Below are positions 8,277-16,934 of a stretch of 64,000 bases of DNA, in pieces. The notes beneath the pieces are model-generated. The model saw only the letters and a list, made by a program, of their open reading frames with translations. It did no database searches and was not told the DNA's origin. Each line of letters begins with the position of its first letter. The stretch's first letter is position 1. The stretch covers positions 157,124 to 221,123 of the forward strand of contig NZ_VLLA01000015.1 of the NCBI RefSeq assembly GCF_007830635.1, written 5' to 3'. The translations under genes were made by a program, and so were the position numbers. Origin of the DNA: Bradyrhizobium huanghuaihaiense. GTDB lineage: Bacteria; Pseudomonadota; Alphaproteobacteria; Rhizobiales; Xanthobacteraceae.

Positions 8277-11200
8277 ATGTCAGTTGCGTTTGGCGTTGGA
8301 CCCCAGAACGGGGTCACTCAGACTTTTCCCCTCCAGATCATCGGCATCGTTCAAAGCACGTTGGGATACATTACCCTCACGCGCGAGAACGGCCCGGCCA
8401 CGCAGGTCAGCATTGGCGACCTAATCTGCCGCCATGACGTAATCGAGACGGCTGCGGATGCGCAGATCGGTATTCGGCTTCTCGACGGCACCATATTCAG
8501 CGTCGGCAGCGGAGCTCGCGTCGAACTGCGCGAGTTCGCTTGCGAATCCGACTGCGCTTCGCGTTCGACCATCGTTGCGGTCACAAGCGGAAGCTTTGCG
8601 TTCGCGGCCGGGCGGCTGCCAAACAGCGGCACCCTGACGGTCGACACACCCCTAGGCAGCGTTCGCGGCCGCTCCCATGCGACCGGCTTCGGCATCCTGA
8701 CGATGGCGGCGCTGACGTTCTCGATGGTGAAAGAAGCGCAGGGATCGGACCCCGACGCCACGTATCTCGATAGCGATACGCTCACTTACAAGGACCTTCA
8801 GCACGGCGCCTTCGAGCTCATCACCAAGGAGCGGGTGCCGCGGCACATCATCGTCGACGATCCAGGCGAAACCGTCATCCTGAACAGGATCGGCTCCTCG
8901 GTCAGTGTGAATCAGGTTACCAACAGCGCTGCTCGCATGGAGGAGCTGCGCGCAGCCCAACAGGACGTGCTCGCCAATCTCACGCAAGGTCCGACAGGGT
9001 CCAGTACGCCACCTGGCGTCATCGCCCCCTCGCTGCAGCACATCAACTTCAACCCGGATAACGGGCCTGCGCCGCCAAACCTGCTTCCGCCACTGCCGCC
9101 GGCCGACATCCCCTTGATCGTACGTCCGCCGCCGTCACTGAACGTTCCTGCCGGGCCGACCGAAATCGACACGATCGCATTCAACGACACGTTCGCCGCG
9201 ACAACCGGCACTTTCTCCGCCAGCAGCCCGATCGGTGCCGTCCTCACCTACGGTCTCAGCGGCGGGACGGCGGGCACCACGGTCCTGGATGGACAGACCT
9301 ACGATCTCTCGCAAACCGGTGCATATGGCACCCTCTATCTCAATAGTGCGTCCGGCGCCTACACTTTTGTTCCGAACGCGGATGCCATCAATGCCCTGTC
9401 GTCGCCGACGACCATGAGCTTCATCATCACGGTCTCGGACACCGGGTTCTCGACGAGCCGAACCTTCGTCGTCAACATCCACGGCGTCAACGACACTGCC
9501 ATCATCTCCGGCAACGCCGCCGGCACAGTGGTGGAGGCGGGCGGCGTCGCCAATTCGGCGCCGGGCGCGCCGAGCGCAACCGGCACGCTGACAGACGCCG
9601 ATGTCGACAATCCGCCCAACACCTTCACGGAGGTCAGTTCGCCGACCAGGAGCGCGGGCGGCTACGGCACGTTCACGATGACAGTCGGCGGCGTGTGGAC
9701 CTACACGCTCGACGATAGCAACGGTACAGTACAGTCGCTGAATGTCGGCGATACCCTGATCGATCGGTTCACCGTGACCACGATCGACGGCACCCCGCAG
9801 CTGGTGACGATCACGATCAACGGCACCAATGACGCCGCAATCATCTCCGGGACGACGACCGGTTCAGTCGTCGAGGCGGGCGGCACTTCGCCCGGCACGC
9901 CGGTCGCGACGGGCACGCTTCTCGCCGCGGACGTCGACAATCCCGCCAACACGTTCGTGGCGGTCAATACGCCGACGGCAAGCGCGCACAGCTATGGCAG
10001 CTTCACCATCACCGCGGCCGGCCTGTGGATCTACACGCTGGACAATAACAGTACCGCAGTGCAGGCGCTCAACAATGGCGCCACGCTGACAGACAACTTC
10101 ACGGTGACCTCGGCCGACGGCACCGCACAGACAGTGACGATCACCATCAACGGCAGCAACGATGGGGCGATCATTTCCGGAACGACGAGCGGCGCGGTGA
10201 TCGAGGCCGGAGGTGTGGCCAATGGCACGCCCGGCACGCCGACCGCGACCGGCACGTTGACCGATCTCGACCCTGACAATGCGTCGAACACCTTCACCCC
10301 GGTCACCACGCCAAAGGCCAGCGTGGGCGGCTACGGCACCTTCACGATGACGGCGCTTGGCACGTGGACCTACGCGCTCGACAATAGCAACGCGACGGTA
10401 CAGGCGCTCAATGTCGGCAATACGCTGAACGACCAGTTCACCGTGACCACGGTCGACGGCACGCCGCAGCTGGTGACGATCACGATCAACGGCACCAATG
10501 ACGCCGCTTCAATTTCCGGAACGACGACGGGTTCGGTGCTCGAAGCCGGCGGCATCGCCTCCGGCACGCCAGTCGCGACCGGCACCCTCACCGATACCGA
10601 CCTCGACAATCCCGCCAACACCTTCACGGCGGTGACCTCGCCCCGGGCCAGCGACGGCGGCTACGGCACTTTCACGATGACCGCGTCCGGGCTGTGGACC
10701 TATACGCTCGACAACGGCAACGCCGTGGTCGACGCGCTGGATGTCGGCGACACGATCGCCGATCATTTCACGGTGACGTCAATCGACGGCACCACGCAAG
10801 AGGTGACGATCGCCATCCATGGCGCCAGCGACGCCGACCCCAACGACTTCGACAACCTGGCGACGGGATCGACCGTCGTCTCCGATCCCCCGTTCGTCTT
10901 CGGCACGCCTGGACACGACAGCGTCGCCGGTGGCGGCAGCGTTTCCCAGATCGTCTACGGCGGCGCCGGCGACGACACCCTGAACGGAACCGGCGTGAAC
11001 GACACCATCTACGGCGGATCCGGCAACGATACGATCAAGGGCAACAACGGGGCCGACATCATCTACGGCGGCTCCGGGCAGGACACGATCGCCGGCAGCA
11101 ACGAGAACGACACCATCATCGGCGGCTTCGGTGCGGACAATCTCACGGGCAGCAACGGCGATGACGTCTTCGTCTATCTGTCGGCGGTCGATTCCAGAGC

Positions 11201-12368
11201 CGGCCAGTTCGATACGATCACCGATTTCAGATCGGGAAGCGACAAGATCGATTTGACGGCGATCGGCGCGCTCGGATTCGTGATCCTGGCATTGAGCTCG
11301 ACAAGCTCGTCCGTGCCGCCGCACACCATCGCGTGGATCTACGACAGCTCGGCCAACGAAACCATCGTGTATGTCAATCCGACCGATCAAACCCTCCAGA
11401 TCGGCGATTCCAGCCTGGTGGAAGTTCATCTCCAGGGTGTCGCGACCATCGATTCCTCGGACTTCATCGTGGATCAAGCCGCGGCACCGGTCCAAGCGGT
11501 GAGCGACAACCTCGATCCGGCCGCCGCCACGCAAGGCGATGCGGCGGTCATGGCCTTGAGTACCTCCGATGCCTCCACGGAGGCGACGACAAGTGGCGGC
11601 TCTGTTTCGTTGGTCGGAAGCTCGCCCGCAATCGATGTGAGCTATCCCTTCGATATCAATCGGGATCACAGCGGGTGGAGCCACGAGATCACCGCTTCCA
11701 CCCCGGACGAAACTGCAGCACTCCCCGGCCTGTCACAACCGGCAATCCATTCGCTATCGATCGAGCCCGTCAAATTTGTCTTCGAACCACCCCGGACCGA
11801 CGACAGCATCCATCCGAACGTAATCGGCGCGATCGGCATGACGGAGCAAAATCAGGTCGTCGCTTTCAGCATGCCGGAAGCGCTCCTTGCCATCGACCAG
11901 CATCCAGAGAACGGCAAGGCTGCCGAGGCTCATGGCCATGCAAGCCTTGCCGATACCGCCAGTGCGCTTCTCGATATCGCCTCGCAGAAAGGCCTCGGGA
12001 ACGGCGGCAACCCTCATTCGAATCAATCTCAAGAAAGCAAACACAGTCATGCTTCGATGGAGACGCCCGACAAGTCCAATGGACAACCTCATTCTGCGGC
12101 AGACGACACGCACGGCCCACACGGAAACGCGCAGGCCCATCCGTCCGGACCGGGCGATTCCTTCAAGTTCGTGAATCCGGCGATCGAGAAGTCGGGCGTC
12201 GCATTTGTGGACGATCTCACGGCGCCGCCCGATCATCATGAAGGCGTGGCACATGCCTACGGACATGGTGGCGCCGCTGCAGCGGACGAGGTTCCGCAGC
12301 TGGACGATGGCGCTCACGGCGTGGGCGGCTCAGGCGGGCCTCATGGACAGCACGATCTCCTGGTGTGA
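8277..12368 (+). CDS. Giant FecR-VCBS-RTX surface/secreted protein
   Basis: 1363 residues. Residues about 20-145 form a FecR-like domain (LLDGTIFSVGSGARVELREF, then TLTVDTPLGSVRGR). A Pro-rich linker lies near 240-295. One cadherin-like unit spans about 300-400, followed by four VCBS repeats of about 110 residues (starting near 401, 514, 624 and 738). RTX-type Ca2+-binding nonapeptides follow at about 885-965 (GGAGDDTLNG, GGSGNDTIKG), then FDTITDFRSGSDKIDLTAIG, the usual end of RTX blocks. A Ser/His-rich tail of about 350 residues comes after, with one DSFKF motif. The repeats point to a large adhesin or matrix protein exported by type I secretion, but no HlyB/HlyD/TolC genes lie nearby. There is no classical signal peptide. 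The ATG at 8277 has only a weak GAGG upstream. Confidence 0.85.
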   Translation: MSVAFGVGPQNGVTQTFPLQIIGIVQSTLGYITLTRENGPATQVSIGDLICRHDVIETAADAQIGIRLLDGTIFSVGSGARVELREFACESDCASRSTIVAVTSGSFAFAAGRLPNSGTLTVDTPLGSVRGRSHATGFGILTMAALTFSMVKEAQGSDPDATYLDSDTLTYKDLQHGAFELITKERVPRHIIVDDPGETVILNRIGSSVSVNQVTNSAARMEELRAAQQDVLANLTQGPTGSSTPPGVIAPSLQHINFNPDNGPAPPNLLPPLPPADIPLIVRPPPSLNVPAGPTEIDTIAFNDTFAATTGTFSASSPIGAVLTYGLSGGTAGTTVLDGQTYDLSQTGAYGTLYLNSASGAYTFVPNADAINALSSPTTMSFIITVSDTGFSTSRTFVVNIHGVNDTAIISGNAAGTVVEAGGVANSAPGAPSATGTLTDADVDNPPNTFTEVSSPTRSAGGYGTFTMTVGGVWTYTLDDSNGTVQSLNVGDTLIDRFTVTTIDGTPQLVTITINGTNDAAIISGTTTGSVVEAGGTSPGTPVATGTLLAADVDNPANTFVAVNTPTASAHSYGSFTITAAGLWIYTLDNNSTAVQALNNGATLTDNFTVTSADGTAQTVTITINGSNDGAIISGTTSGAVIEAGGVANGTPGTPTATGTLTDLDPDNASNTFTPVTTPKASVGGYGTFTMTALGTWTYALDNSNATVQALNVGNTLNDQFTVTTVDGTPQLVTITINGTNDAASISGTTTGSVLEAGGIASGTPVATGTLTDTDLDNPANTFTAVTSPRASDGGYGTFTMTASGLWTYTLDNGNAVVDALDVGDTIADHFTVTSIDGTTQEVTIAIHGASDADPNDFDNLATGSTVVSDPPFVFGTPGHDSVAGGGSVSQIVYGGAGDDTLNGTGVNDTIYGGSGNDTIKGNNGADIIYGGSGQDTIAGSNENDTIIGGFGADNLTGSNGDDVFVYLSAVDSRAGQFDTITDFRSGSDKIDLTAIGALGFVILALSSTSSSVPPHTIAWIYDSSANETIVYVNPTDQTLQIGDSSLVEVHLQGVATIDSSDFIVDQAAAPVQAVSDNLDPAAATQGDAAVMALSTSDASTEATTSGGSVSLVGSSPAIDVSYPFDINRDHSGWSHEITASTPDETAALPGLSQPAIHSLSIEPVKFVFEPPRTDDSIHPNVIGAIGMTEQNQVVAFSMPEALLAIDQHPENGKAAEAHGHASLADTASALLDIASQKGLGNGGNPHSNQSQESKHSHASMETPDKSNGQPHSAADDTHGPHGNAQAHPSGPGDSFKFVNPAIEKSGVAFVDDLTAPPDHHEGVAHAYGHGGAAAADEVPQLDDGAHGVGGSGGPHGQHDLLV
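9480..10835 (+). repeat. Four tandem VCBS-coding repeats of about 330-345 bp
   Basis: Each unit starts at an NGTNDAA-like codon block (about 9485, 9820, 10155, 10490) and ends with VTITING-like codons. Units share long near-identical stretches at DNA level, for example the ACCGTGACCACG...GGCACC...CAGCTGGTGACGATC block at about 9770 and 10440. This indicates internal duplication rather than independent domains. Confidence 0.8.
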
Positions 12369-12395
12369 GCTCGATCTGCTGAAACCGCTCTTCCT

Positions 12396-13334
12396 TTACT
12401 TCCGCCCGGCGGGCGGCGGCGTCGCCATCGCGGCGGCAGGCTCCGGCGGCGTCAGATGGCGCGGGACGATGATGGTCTGGCCCGGGGAGAGCTGCGCGTT
12501 CTCTGCAAGCGAGTTGCTCTGCGCGAGCGTCCACAGCGGCACGCGATTGGCTGCGGCGATGCTCTCCATGGTGTCGCCGCGGCGCACCGGCACCCGCACG
12601 CCGCTATCCCACAACTCGACCAGCGTATCGGCGGGCACGAGATAGCGCAGCGGCACGGCATCGGCCTGGGTCTGCGGCGGAATGCGCGGCAGCTGCGTCA
12701 CCATCTCGACGATCTGGCGATGGATGTCGTCGGACTTCTCGATGTTGATGTGCGAGACGCGGCTGTTTTCCTTAAGATCGTAGCTCGCGTAATGGCCGCG
12801 ATAGCCGGGCACCGCCACGACGTCGCCGCCGCCGAGCACGCTGTCGGACAGGAAGATGTTGATGAAGCGCTCGACATTGAGCGGCACGTCGCCGGTCGCA
12901 TGCGCGGGATCGATGGCGATCACGAGGCTGATCGGGATGTTCTCCTTGGCCGCCATCTCGGAGATCACCACCGAGCACAACCCGCCCATGGAGTGGCCGA
13001 TCAGCACGATCGGCGCCGGGCTCTCCTTGTAGCTGGCGATGGCGCGGTTGCCGATCAGCCGGCAGATCGTGAATTCATAAACGTCGGCCGAGAAGCCGGC
13101 CTGCGTCAGTTTCTCGCCGAGCCGGTCCATGCCGGTCGAGAAGATCGGCCCCATGGCGCCGCGGAACAGGTAGATTTTCGGCGGCGGCAGCGGCTCGGCG
13201 GGCGGAGCCGGAGGCGGCGCTGTGGCCGTCACGGCCGGGCGCTTCGACTTGGCGGGTGAGGCCACGGCTATGCCGTTGCCCAAGGCGAGCAGCGCCACCG
13301 CTGCCAGCACGACTAGCCGCCTCAAATCAATCAT
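12396..13334 (-). CDS. Exported alpha/beta-hydrolase-like protein with LysM domain
   Basis: A 312-residue protein starting at the ATG at 13334; the longer frame begins with TTG. There is a signal peptide (core LVVLAAVALLALGN) and a Pro-rich linker (about 38-52). A hydrolase-like domain carries YLFRGAMGPIFSTGMD (about 55-70) and the nucleophile-elbow motif GHSMGG (113-118). A C-terminal LysM module at about 252-290 (VRRGDTMESIAAANRVPLWT, ending GQTIIVP) would bind peptidoglycan. It is likely a periplasmic esterase, lipase or amidase held at the wall. It is related to the 18146-18865 protein, which lacks LysM. The substrate is unknown. Confidence 0.78.
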   Translation of the reverse strand: MIDLRRLVVLAAVALLALGNGIAVASPAKSKRPAVTATAPPPAPPAEPLPPPKIYLFRGAMGPIFSTGMDRLGEKLTQAGFSADVYEFTICRLIGNRAIASYKESPAPIVLIGHSMGGLCSVVISEMAAKENIPISLVIAIDPAHATGDVPLNVERFINIFLSDSVLGGGDVVAVPGYRGHYASYDLKENSRVSHINIEKSDDIHRQIVEMVTQLPRIPPQTQADAVPLRYLVPADTLVELWDSGVRVPVRRGDTMESIAAANRVPLWTLAQSNSLAENAQLSPGQTIIVPRHLTPPEPAAAMATPPPAGRK

Positions 13335-13489
13335 CCGTCCAGCAGTCCCACCACGGGAGGCAAGGGCCTCTCCCAAACCGGCTTAGTGACGACCGATTTG
13401 GCGGATTTTGGGGCGCGGGAACCGGGACGCGACGCACCGCCGCGCGCATCAAGGCTATGTGACCTGCCGGATGGGCCACGCTCCCGACC

Positions 13490-14104
13490 TCACTGCCTGC
13501 CCTTGAGCCGACTGCGATGCGCGGCCTGCTTTGCCCGATTGCCGCAGACCGCCATGATGCACCACCGCCTTGCGCGCCTGCGGGTATGGTCGGCGAACAG
13601 CATCGTGCAATTGTGGCCCTCGCACGCCTTCACGTCGGAAAAATCTTCCTCGCAGACGAACTTCGCCATCGCCTCAGCAACGGGCAGCAGCAGAGCTTCG
13701 GCCGATTGCCAGCGCCGCATCCTCTGCAGCGCAAGTCCTTCCTCGCCGTGGCGGGGCGCGATTTGCAGGAACGCCTCATCGCGCTGCAGGATGCTGTTCA
13801 ACGGGCCAAGCTCGTGCAACGCCTTCGCGGTCAGCGGCCGGCCCGCATGCTCCAGAACAAAGCCCCTGAACCATTCGCGCAACGCGCGGGCCTGATCGGC
13901 GACCTTGTCGAGCTCGGCCGGCCTCGCACGCGCCTTCAGCGCGTCGAGCTCTTCCGCCGGCACCAGCTTCGCTTGCGACAGCCAATCGATCAGGCCGTCG
14001 CCATCGTCGAGCCAATCGACGGGCGTATCGACTGGCGTTGCCACCGAATTGAGAAAATCGAGGCCGAGCGAGTCGGCGATGAACATGGCGGGCGGGCGAT
14101 CCAT
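13490..14104 (-). CDS. CGNR zinc-finger / ABATE-domain protein, putative regulator
   Basis: A 204-residue protein. The first 150 residues match the ABATE (stress-response/regulatory) domain pattern, with an early SLGLDFLNS segment. The C-terminus carries the CGNR zinc finger: paired cysteines in ACEGHNC, then WCIMAVCGNR with a basic tail. These proteins are thought to be DNA-binding regulators. It diverges from an alpha/beta-hydrolase gene 134 bases away, and the spacer carries four GTAAC-type half-sites that may be its own operator. An internal ATG at 14086 is an alternative start. Confidence 0.82.
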   Translation of the reverse strand: MDRPPAMFIADSLGLDFLNSVATPVDTPVDWLDDGDGLIDWLSQAKLVPAEELDALKARARPAELDKVADQARALREWFRGFVLEHAGRPLTAKALHELGPLNSILQRDEAFLQIAPRHGEEGLALQRMRRWQSAEALLLPVAEAMAKFVCEEDFSDVKACEGHNCTMLFADHTRRRARRWCIMAVCGNRAKQAAHRSRLKGRQ

Positions 14105-14142
14105 GAGCGCGGTCCTTGGCCGTCAAAACAAGGCTACTCGTA

Positions 14143-14215
14143 GTAACCAGTAAAAAGCCTATTGACAAGTTACTCGCTAGCTACGTAACCTGCAAATATG
14201 ATTTTAACTGGTTAC
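14143..14215. promoter_or_regulatory. Operator cluster of GTAAC half-sites
   Basis: GTAACCAGT (14143-14151) and its exact inverse ACTGGTTAC (14207-14215) flank an inner pair, GTTAC (14169-14173) and GTAAC (14185-14189). TTGACA at 14162-14167, inside the cluster, is a possible -35. The arrangement in a short divergent spacer is typical of a local repressor binding both promoters. Confidence 0.6.
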
Positions 14216-14237
14216 ATCCAGCAAAATGGAGATGGCC

Positions 14238-15089
14238 ATGCCCCCAACCGCCTATCGCACCGCCGACGTCGATGGCTTCAAGGTGTTCTATCGCGAGGCC
14301 GGCTCTCGAGGTGCGCCGAAGCTGCTGCTGCTGCACGGCTTCCCGAGCGCCGGCCACATGTTCCGCGACCTGATCCCGCTGCTCGCCGACAAATTTCACA
14401 TCGTCGCGCCGGACCTTCCCGGCTTCGGCCAGTCCGACATGCCGGCGCGCGAAAGCTTCCGTTACACCTTCGACAACGTCGCGCAGGTGATCGAGCGCTT
14501 CACCGAAGTGATCGGCTTCGACCGCTTCGCGGTCTACGTCTTCGACTACGGCGCGCCGACCGGCTTCCGGCTCGCATTGCGTCACCCCGAGCGGATCACC
14601 GCGATCATCTCGCAGAACGGCAACGCCTATGAAGACGGTCTCAGCGGCGGCTGGACTCCGATCAAGGCCTATTGGCAGGATCCCTCGCCCGCCAACCGCG
14701 AGGCGCTGCGCGCCTTCCTCACGCCGGAGGCGACGCGCTGGCAGTACACCAATGGCGTTCCCGATCCGACGACCGTGTCGCCGGACGGCCAGAACCTCGA
14801 CAATTTCTATCTGGCGCGTCCGGGCTCGGACGACGTGCAGCTCGACCTGTTCGGTGACTACAAGAGCAACGTCGCGCTCTATCCGTCATTCCAGGACTAT
14901 TTCCGCAAGCACAAGCCGCCGTTCCTGGCGGTCTGGGGCAAGAACGATCCCTTCTTCATTCCGCCCGGCGCCGAAGCTTTCAAGCGCGACAATCCCAATG
15001 CGGTCGTGCAGTTCTTCGACACCGGCCATTTCGCGCTGGAGACGCATGCGCGGGAGATCGCCGAGAGCATTCGCGCATTCCTGAAGTGA
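14238..15089 (+). CDS. Alpha/beta-hydrolase, epoxide hydrolase / haloalkane dehalogenase-like
   Basis: 283 residues. The oxyanion motif LLHGFPS lies at about 31-37, and PDLPGFGQSD at 59-68. The nucleophile elbow is VFDYGAPTG with Asp at about 103, and the C-terminal TGHFALE supplies the catalytic His. An Asp nucleophile is the pattern of epoxide hydrolases and haloalkane dehalogenases rather than Ser esterases. Three ATGs stand in a row (14226, 14232, 14238). 14238 is chosen because GGAG at 14228-14231 is then correctly spaced. The cap region (about 135-210) is family-typical. Control by the divergent CGNR protein is inferred. Confidence 0.85.
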   Translation: MPPTAYRTADVDGFKVFYREAGSRGAPKLLLLHGFPSAGHMFRDLIPLLADKFHIVAPDLPGFGQSDMPARESFRYTFDNVAQVIERFTEVIGFDRFAVYVFDYGAPTGFRLALRHPERITAIISQNGNAYEDGLSGGWTPIKAYWQDPSPANREALRAFLTPEATRWQYTNGVPDPTTVSPDGQNLDNFYLARPGSDDVQLDLFGDYKSNVALYPSFQDYFRKHKPPFLAVWGKNDPFFIPPGAEAFKRDNPNAVVQFFDTGHFALETHAREIAESIRAFLK

Positions 15090-15096
15090 CGTGAGC

Positions 15097-15119
15097 TGTG
15101 GCGATCGTCGATCGCCACA
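15097..15119. terminator. Hairpin between convergent genes
   Basis: TGTGGCGATC (15097-15106), loop GTC, GATCGCCACA (15110-15119): a perfect 10-bp stem between the convergent hydrolase and marR genes. It lacks a T run, so it is only a probable bidirectional terminator. Confidence 0.45.
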
Positions 15120-15131
15120 TCGCGCGCCGGC

Positions 15132-15611
15132 CTAAAGCGGCAGCATCCGGTTCAAGAGGTCGAGCAGCGTGCGCTGCTCGGCCTCGCTCAGCGGAGCCAG
15201 CATCTTCCGGTTATAAGGCTCCGTCAGCCTTGCCCCCTCGGCAATGAGCTTTGCGCCCTTTGGCGTCAGCATGAGCTCGACCGCCCGGCGGTCCGCCTTG
15301 GAGCGGTTGCGCTTGATGAAGCCGGACGATTCGAGCTCGTTCAGGATCTTGATCAGGTTCGGCAGCCGCAGCCGCAGCAGGCTGGCGAGGCTGCTCGGCG
15401 GCACGCCGGGATTGTCACGGATGACGGCGAAGATCGCATAGGTTGCCGGCGTCAGGCCCAGTGCGGCGAACTCCTCGTAGAAGCCTTCGAAGAACTTCAG
15501 CTGCGCGAGGCGCAGCATGAAGCCGGGCGTTCGCTGAAGCGCACTCAGATCCAGCGTTTTCTCCTGCTGCTCAGCAGATTTGGCTCCGGCTTTCGGGGTC
15601 TTCGAGCTCAT
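15132..15611 (-). CDS. MarR-family transcriptional regulator
   Basis: A 159-residue protein taken from the ATG at 15611 (MSSKTPKAG); the frame extends to 15650 without a better site. The winged helix-turn-helix is at about 55-125: SSLASLLRLRLPNLIKILNE is the recognition helix region, followed by the RSKADRRAVELMLTPKG wing. It diverges from a solute-binding protein and a P450 gene, and a near-perfect 21-base palindrome lies just upstream of its start. MarR proteins in this position often respond to aromatic acids, so control of the neighbouring SBP-P450 pair is a reasonable inference. Confidence 0.85.
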   Translation of the reverse strand: MSSKTPKAGAKSAEQQEKTLDLSALQRTPGFMLRLAQLKFFEGFYEEFAALGLTPATYAIFAVIRDNPGVPPSSLASLLRLRLPNLIKILNELESSGFIKRNRSKADRRAVELMLTPKGAKLIAEGARLTEPYNRKMLAPLSEAEQRTLLDLLNRMLPL

Positions 15612-15637
15612 GATTTGCAATCCAAGGCGGGGGCGAA

Positions 15638-15673
15638 TTGACACTCTCAAAAATAGCTATAAAATATAACTAT
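15638..15673 (+). promoter_or_regulatory. Promoter with overlapping MarR-type palindromic operator
   Basis: TTGACA at 15638-15643 is followed by the palindrome at 15653-15673: ATAGCTATA, AAA, TATAACTAT, with one mismatch between the arms. The AT-rich palindrome covers the probable -10 region, so bound MarR would block transcription of the 15712 gene and probably its own. Confidence 0.55.
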
Positions 15674-15711
15674 TATTCAGCGGCACCAAGACCGCCTGTG
15701 GGAGGGACACA

Positions 15712-16920
15712 ATGAACAGCAAATTCCTGCATAAATTGTGCATGTTGGCCGCAATGCTGACCACGGCACCGGCGTTCGCGCAGGACGTGGTGAAGATCGG
15801 CATCCTCAACGACCAGTCAGGGCCGTTCGCGAGCTATCAGGGCATCGGCTCGGTCGTCGCCGCCAAGATGGCGGTCGAGGATTACGGCGGGAAGGCCGCC
15901 GGCAAGCCGGTCGAGGTCGTCGCGGCCGACCATCAGAACAAGACCGATATCGGGATCGGCATCGCCCGGCGCTGGTACGAGAACGAGAGCGTCGATGCGA
16001 TCTTCGACATCCCGAACTCGTCGATCGCGCTCGCGGTGGCCGGCATGAGCGCCGAGAAGAACAAGGTGTTCGTCGGATCGGGCGCCGGCACGGTGCTGCT
16101 GACCGGCGAGAAGTGCACGCCGAACACCGTGCACTGGACCTACGACACCTATGCCTATGGCCGCGGCCTCGGCAAGGCGATCGTGCAGCAGGGCGGCAAG
16201 AAGTGGTTCTTCATCACCGCCGACTACGCTTTCGGTCATGATCTGGAGAAGCAGGCCGCGGAGGCCGTGAAAGCGTCCGGCGGCGAGGTGCTCGGCAGCG
16301 TGCGGCATCCGCTGGGAACGGCCGACTACGCCTCCTTCCTGCTCCAGGCCCAGGCATCGGGCGCGAACGTCGTCGGCTTCGCCAATGCCGGCGACGACAC
16401 CATCACCTCGATGAAGCAGGCCGCCGAGTTCGGCCTGACCAGGGACCACAAGCTGGTCGGATTGATCCTGGGCATGAACGGCCTTCCCGCGCTCGGCCTG
16501 AAATTTGCGCAAGGCGCGCAGATCATGAATCCGTTCTACTGGGATCTCAACGACGGCACGCGCGCGTTCGCCAAACGCTTCACCGAGCGCATTCCGTCGA
16601 AGGCCTATCCGAACGACATGCAGGCCGGCGTCTATGCCTCGGTCATCCACTACCTCAAGGCGGTCGACAAGGCCGGCAGCGCCAAGGACGGCAAGGCCGT
16701 CGTCGCCGCGATGAAGGAGATGCCGACCGACGATCCGCTGTTCGGCAAGGGCTACATCCGCAAGGACGGCCGCAAGATCCACCCGCTCTATTTGCTCCAG
16801 GTCAAGGCACCGGAGGAATCGACGTCAGCCTGGGATCTGCTGAAGGTCGTCGCCACCATCAAGGGCGAGGACGCATTCCGCGCCGAGAGCGAAGGCCAGT
16901 GTCCGCTTAGCAAGCAATAG
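15712..16920 (+). CDS. ABC transporter substrate-binding protein (LivK/HmgA-type, Peripla_BP_6)
   Basis: 402 residues. A signal peptide of about 23 residues ends APAFA, followed by VVKIGILNDQSGPF, the usual beginning of type I periplasmic binding proteins for branched-chain amino acids, amides and aromatic acids. The WFFITADYAFGHDLEKQA segment is the second-lobe signature of the family. The ATG has a strong GGGAGGG upstream. The P450 gene follows 14 bases later, and a MarR regulator is divergent. No permease or ATPase genes are present, so it must use a transporter encoded elsewhere. An aromatic-acid ligand is inferred from the P450 partner. Confidence 0.88.
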   Translation: MNSKFLHKLCMLAAMLTTAPAFAQDVVKIGILNDQSGPFASYQGIGSVVAAKMAVEDYGGKAAGKPVEVVAADHQNKTDIGIGIARRWYENESVDAIFDIPNSSIALAVAGMSAEKNKVFVGSGAGTVLLTGEKCTPNTVHWTYDTYAYGRGLGKAIVQQGGKKWFFITADYAFGHDLEKQAAEAVKASGGEVLGSVRHPLGTADYASFLLQAQASGANVVGFANAGDDTITSMKQAAEFGLTRDHKLVGLILGMNGLPALGLKFAQGAQIMNPFYWDLNDGTRAFAKRFTERIPSKAYPNDMQAGVYASVIHYLKAVDKAGSAKDGKAVVAAMKEMPTDDPLFGKGYIRKDGRKIHPLYLLQVKAPEESTSAWDLLKVVATIKGEDAFRAESEGQCPLSKQ

Positions 16921-16934
16921 AGGCGGAGCTGACC

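Noticed and set aside
9480..10835. Regular repeats that might be taken for a CRISPR array
   Set aside because: Units of about 335 bp are protein-coding VCBS domains with no short spacers or direct repeats of 24-40 bases.
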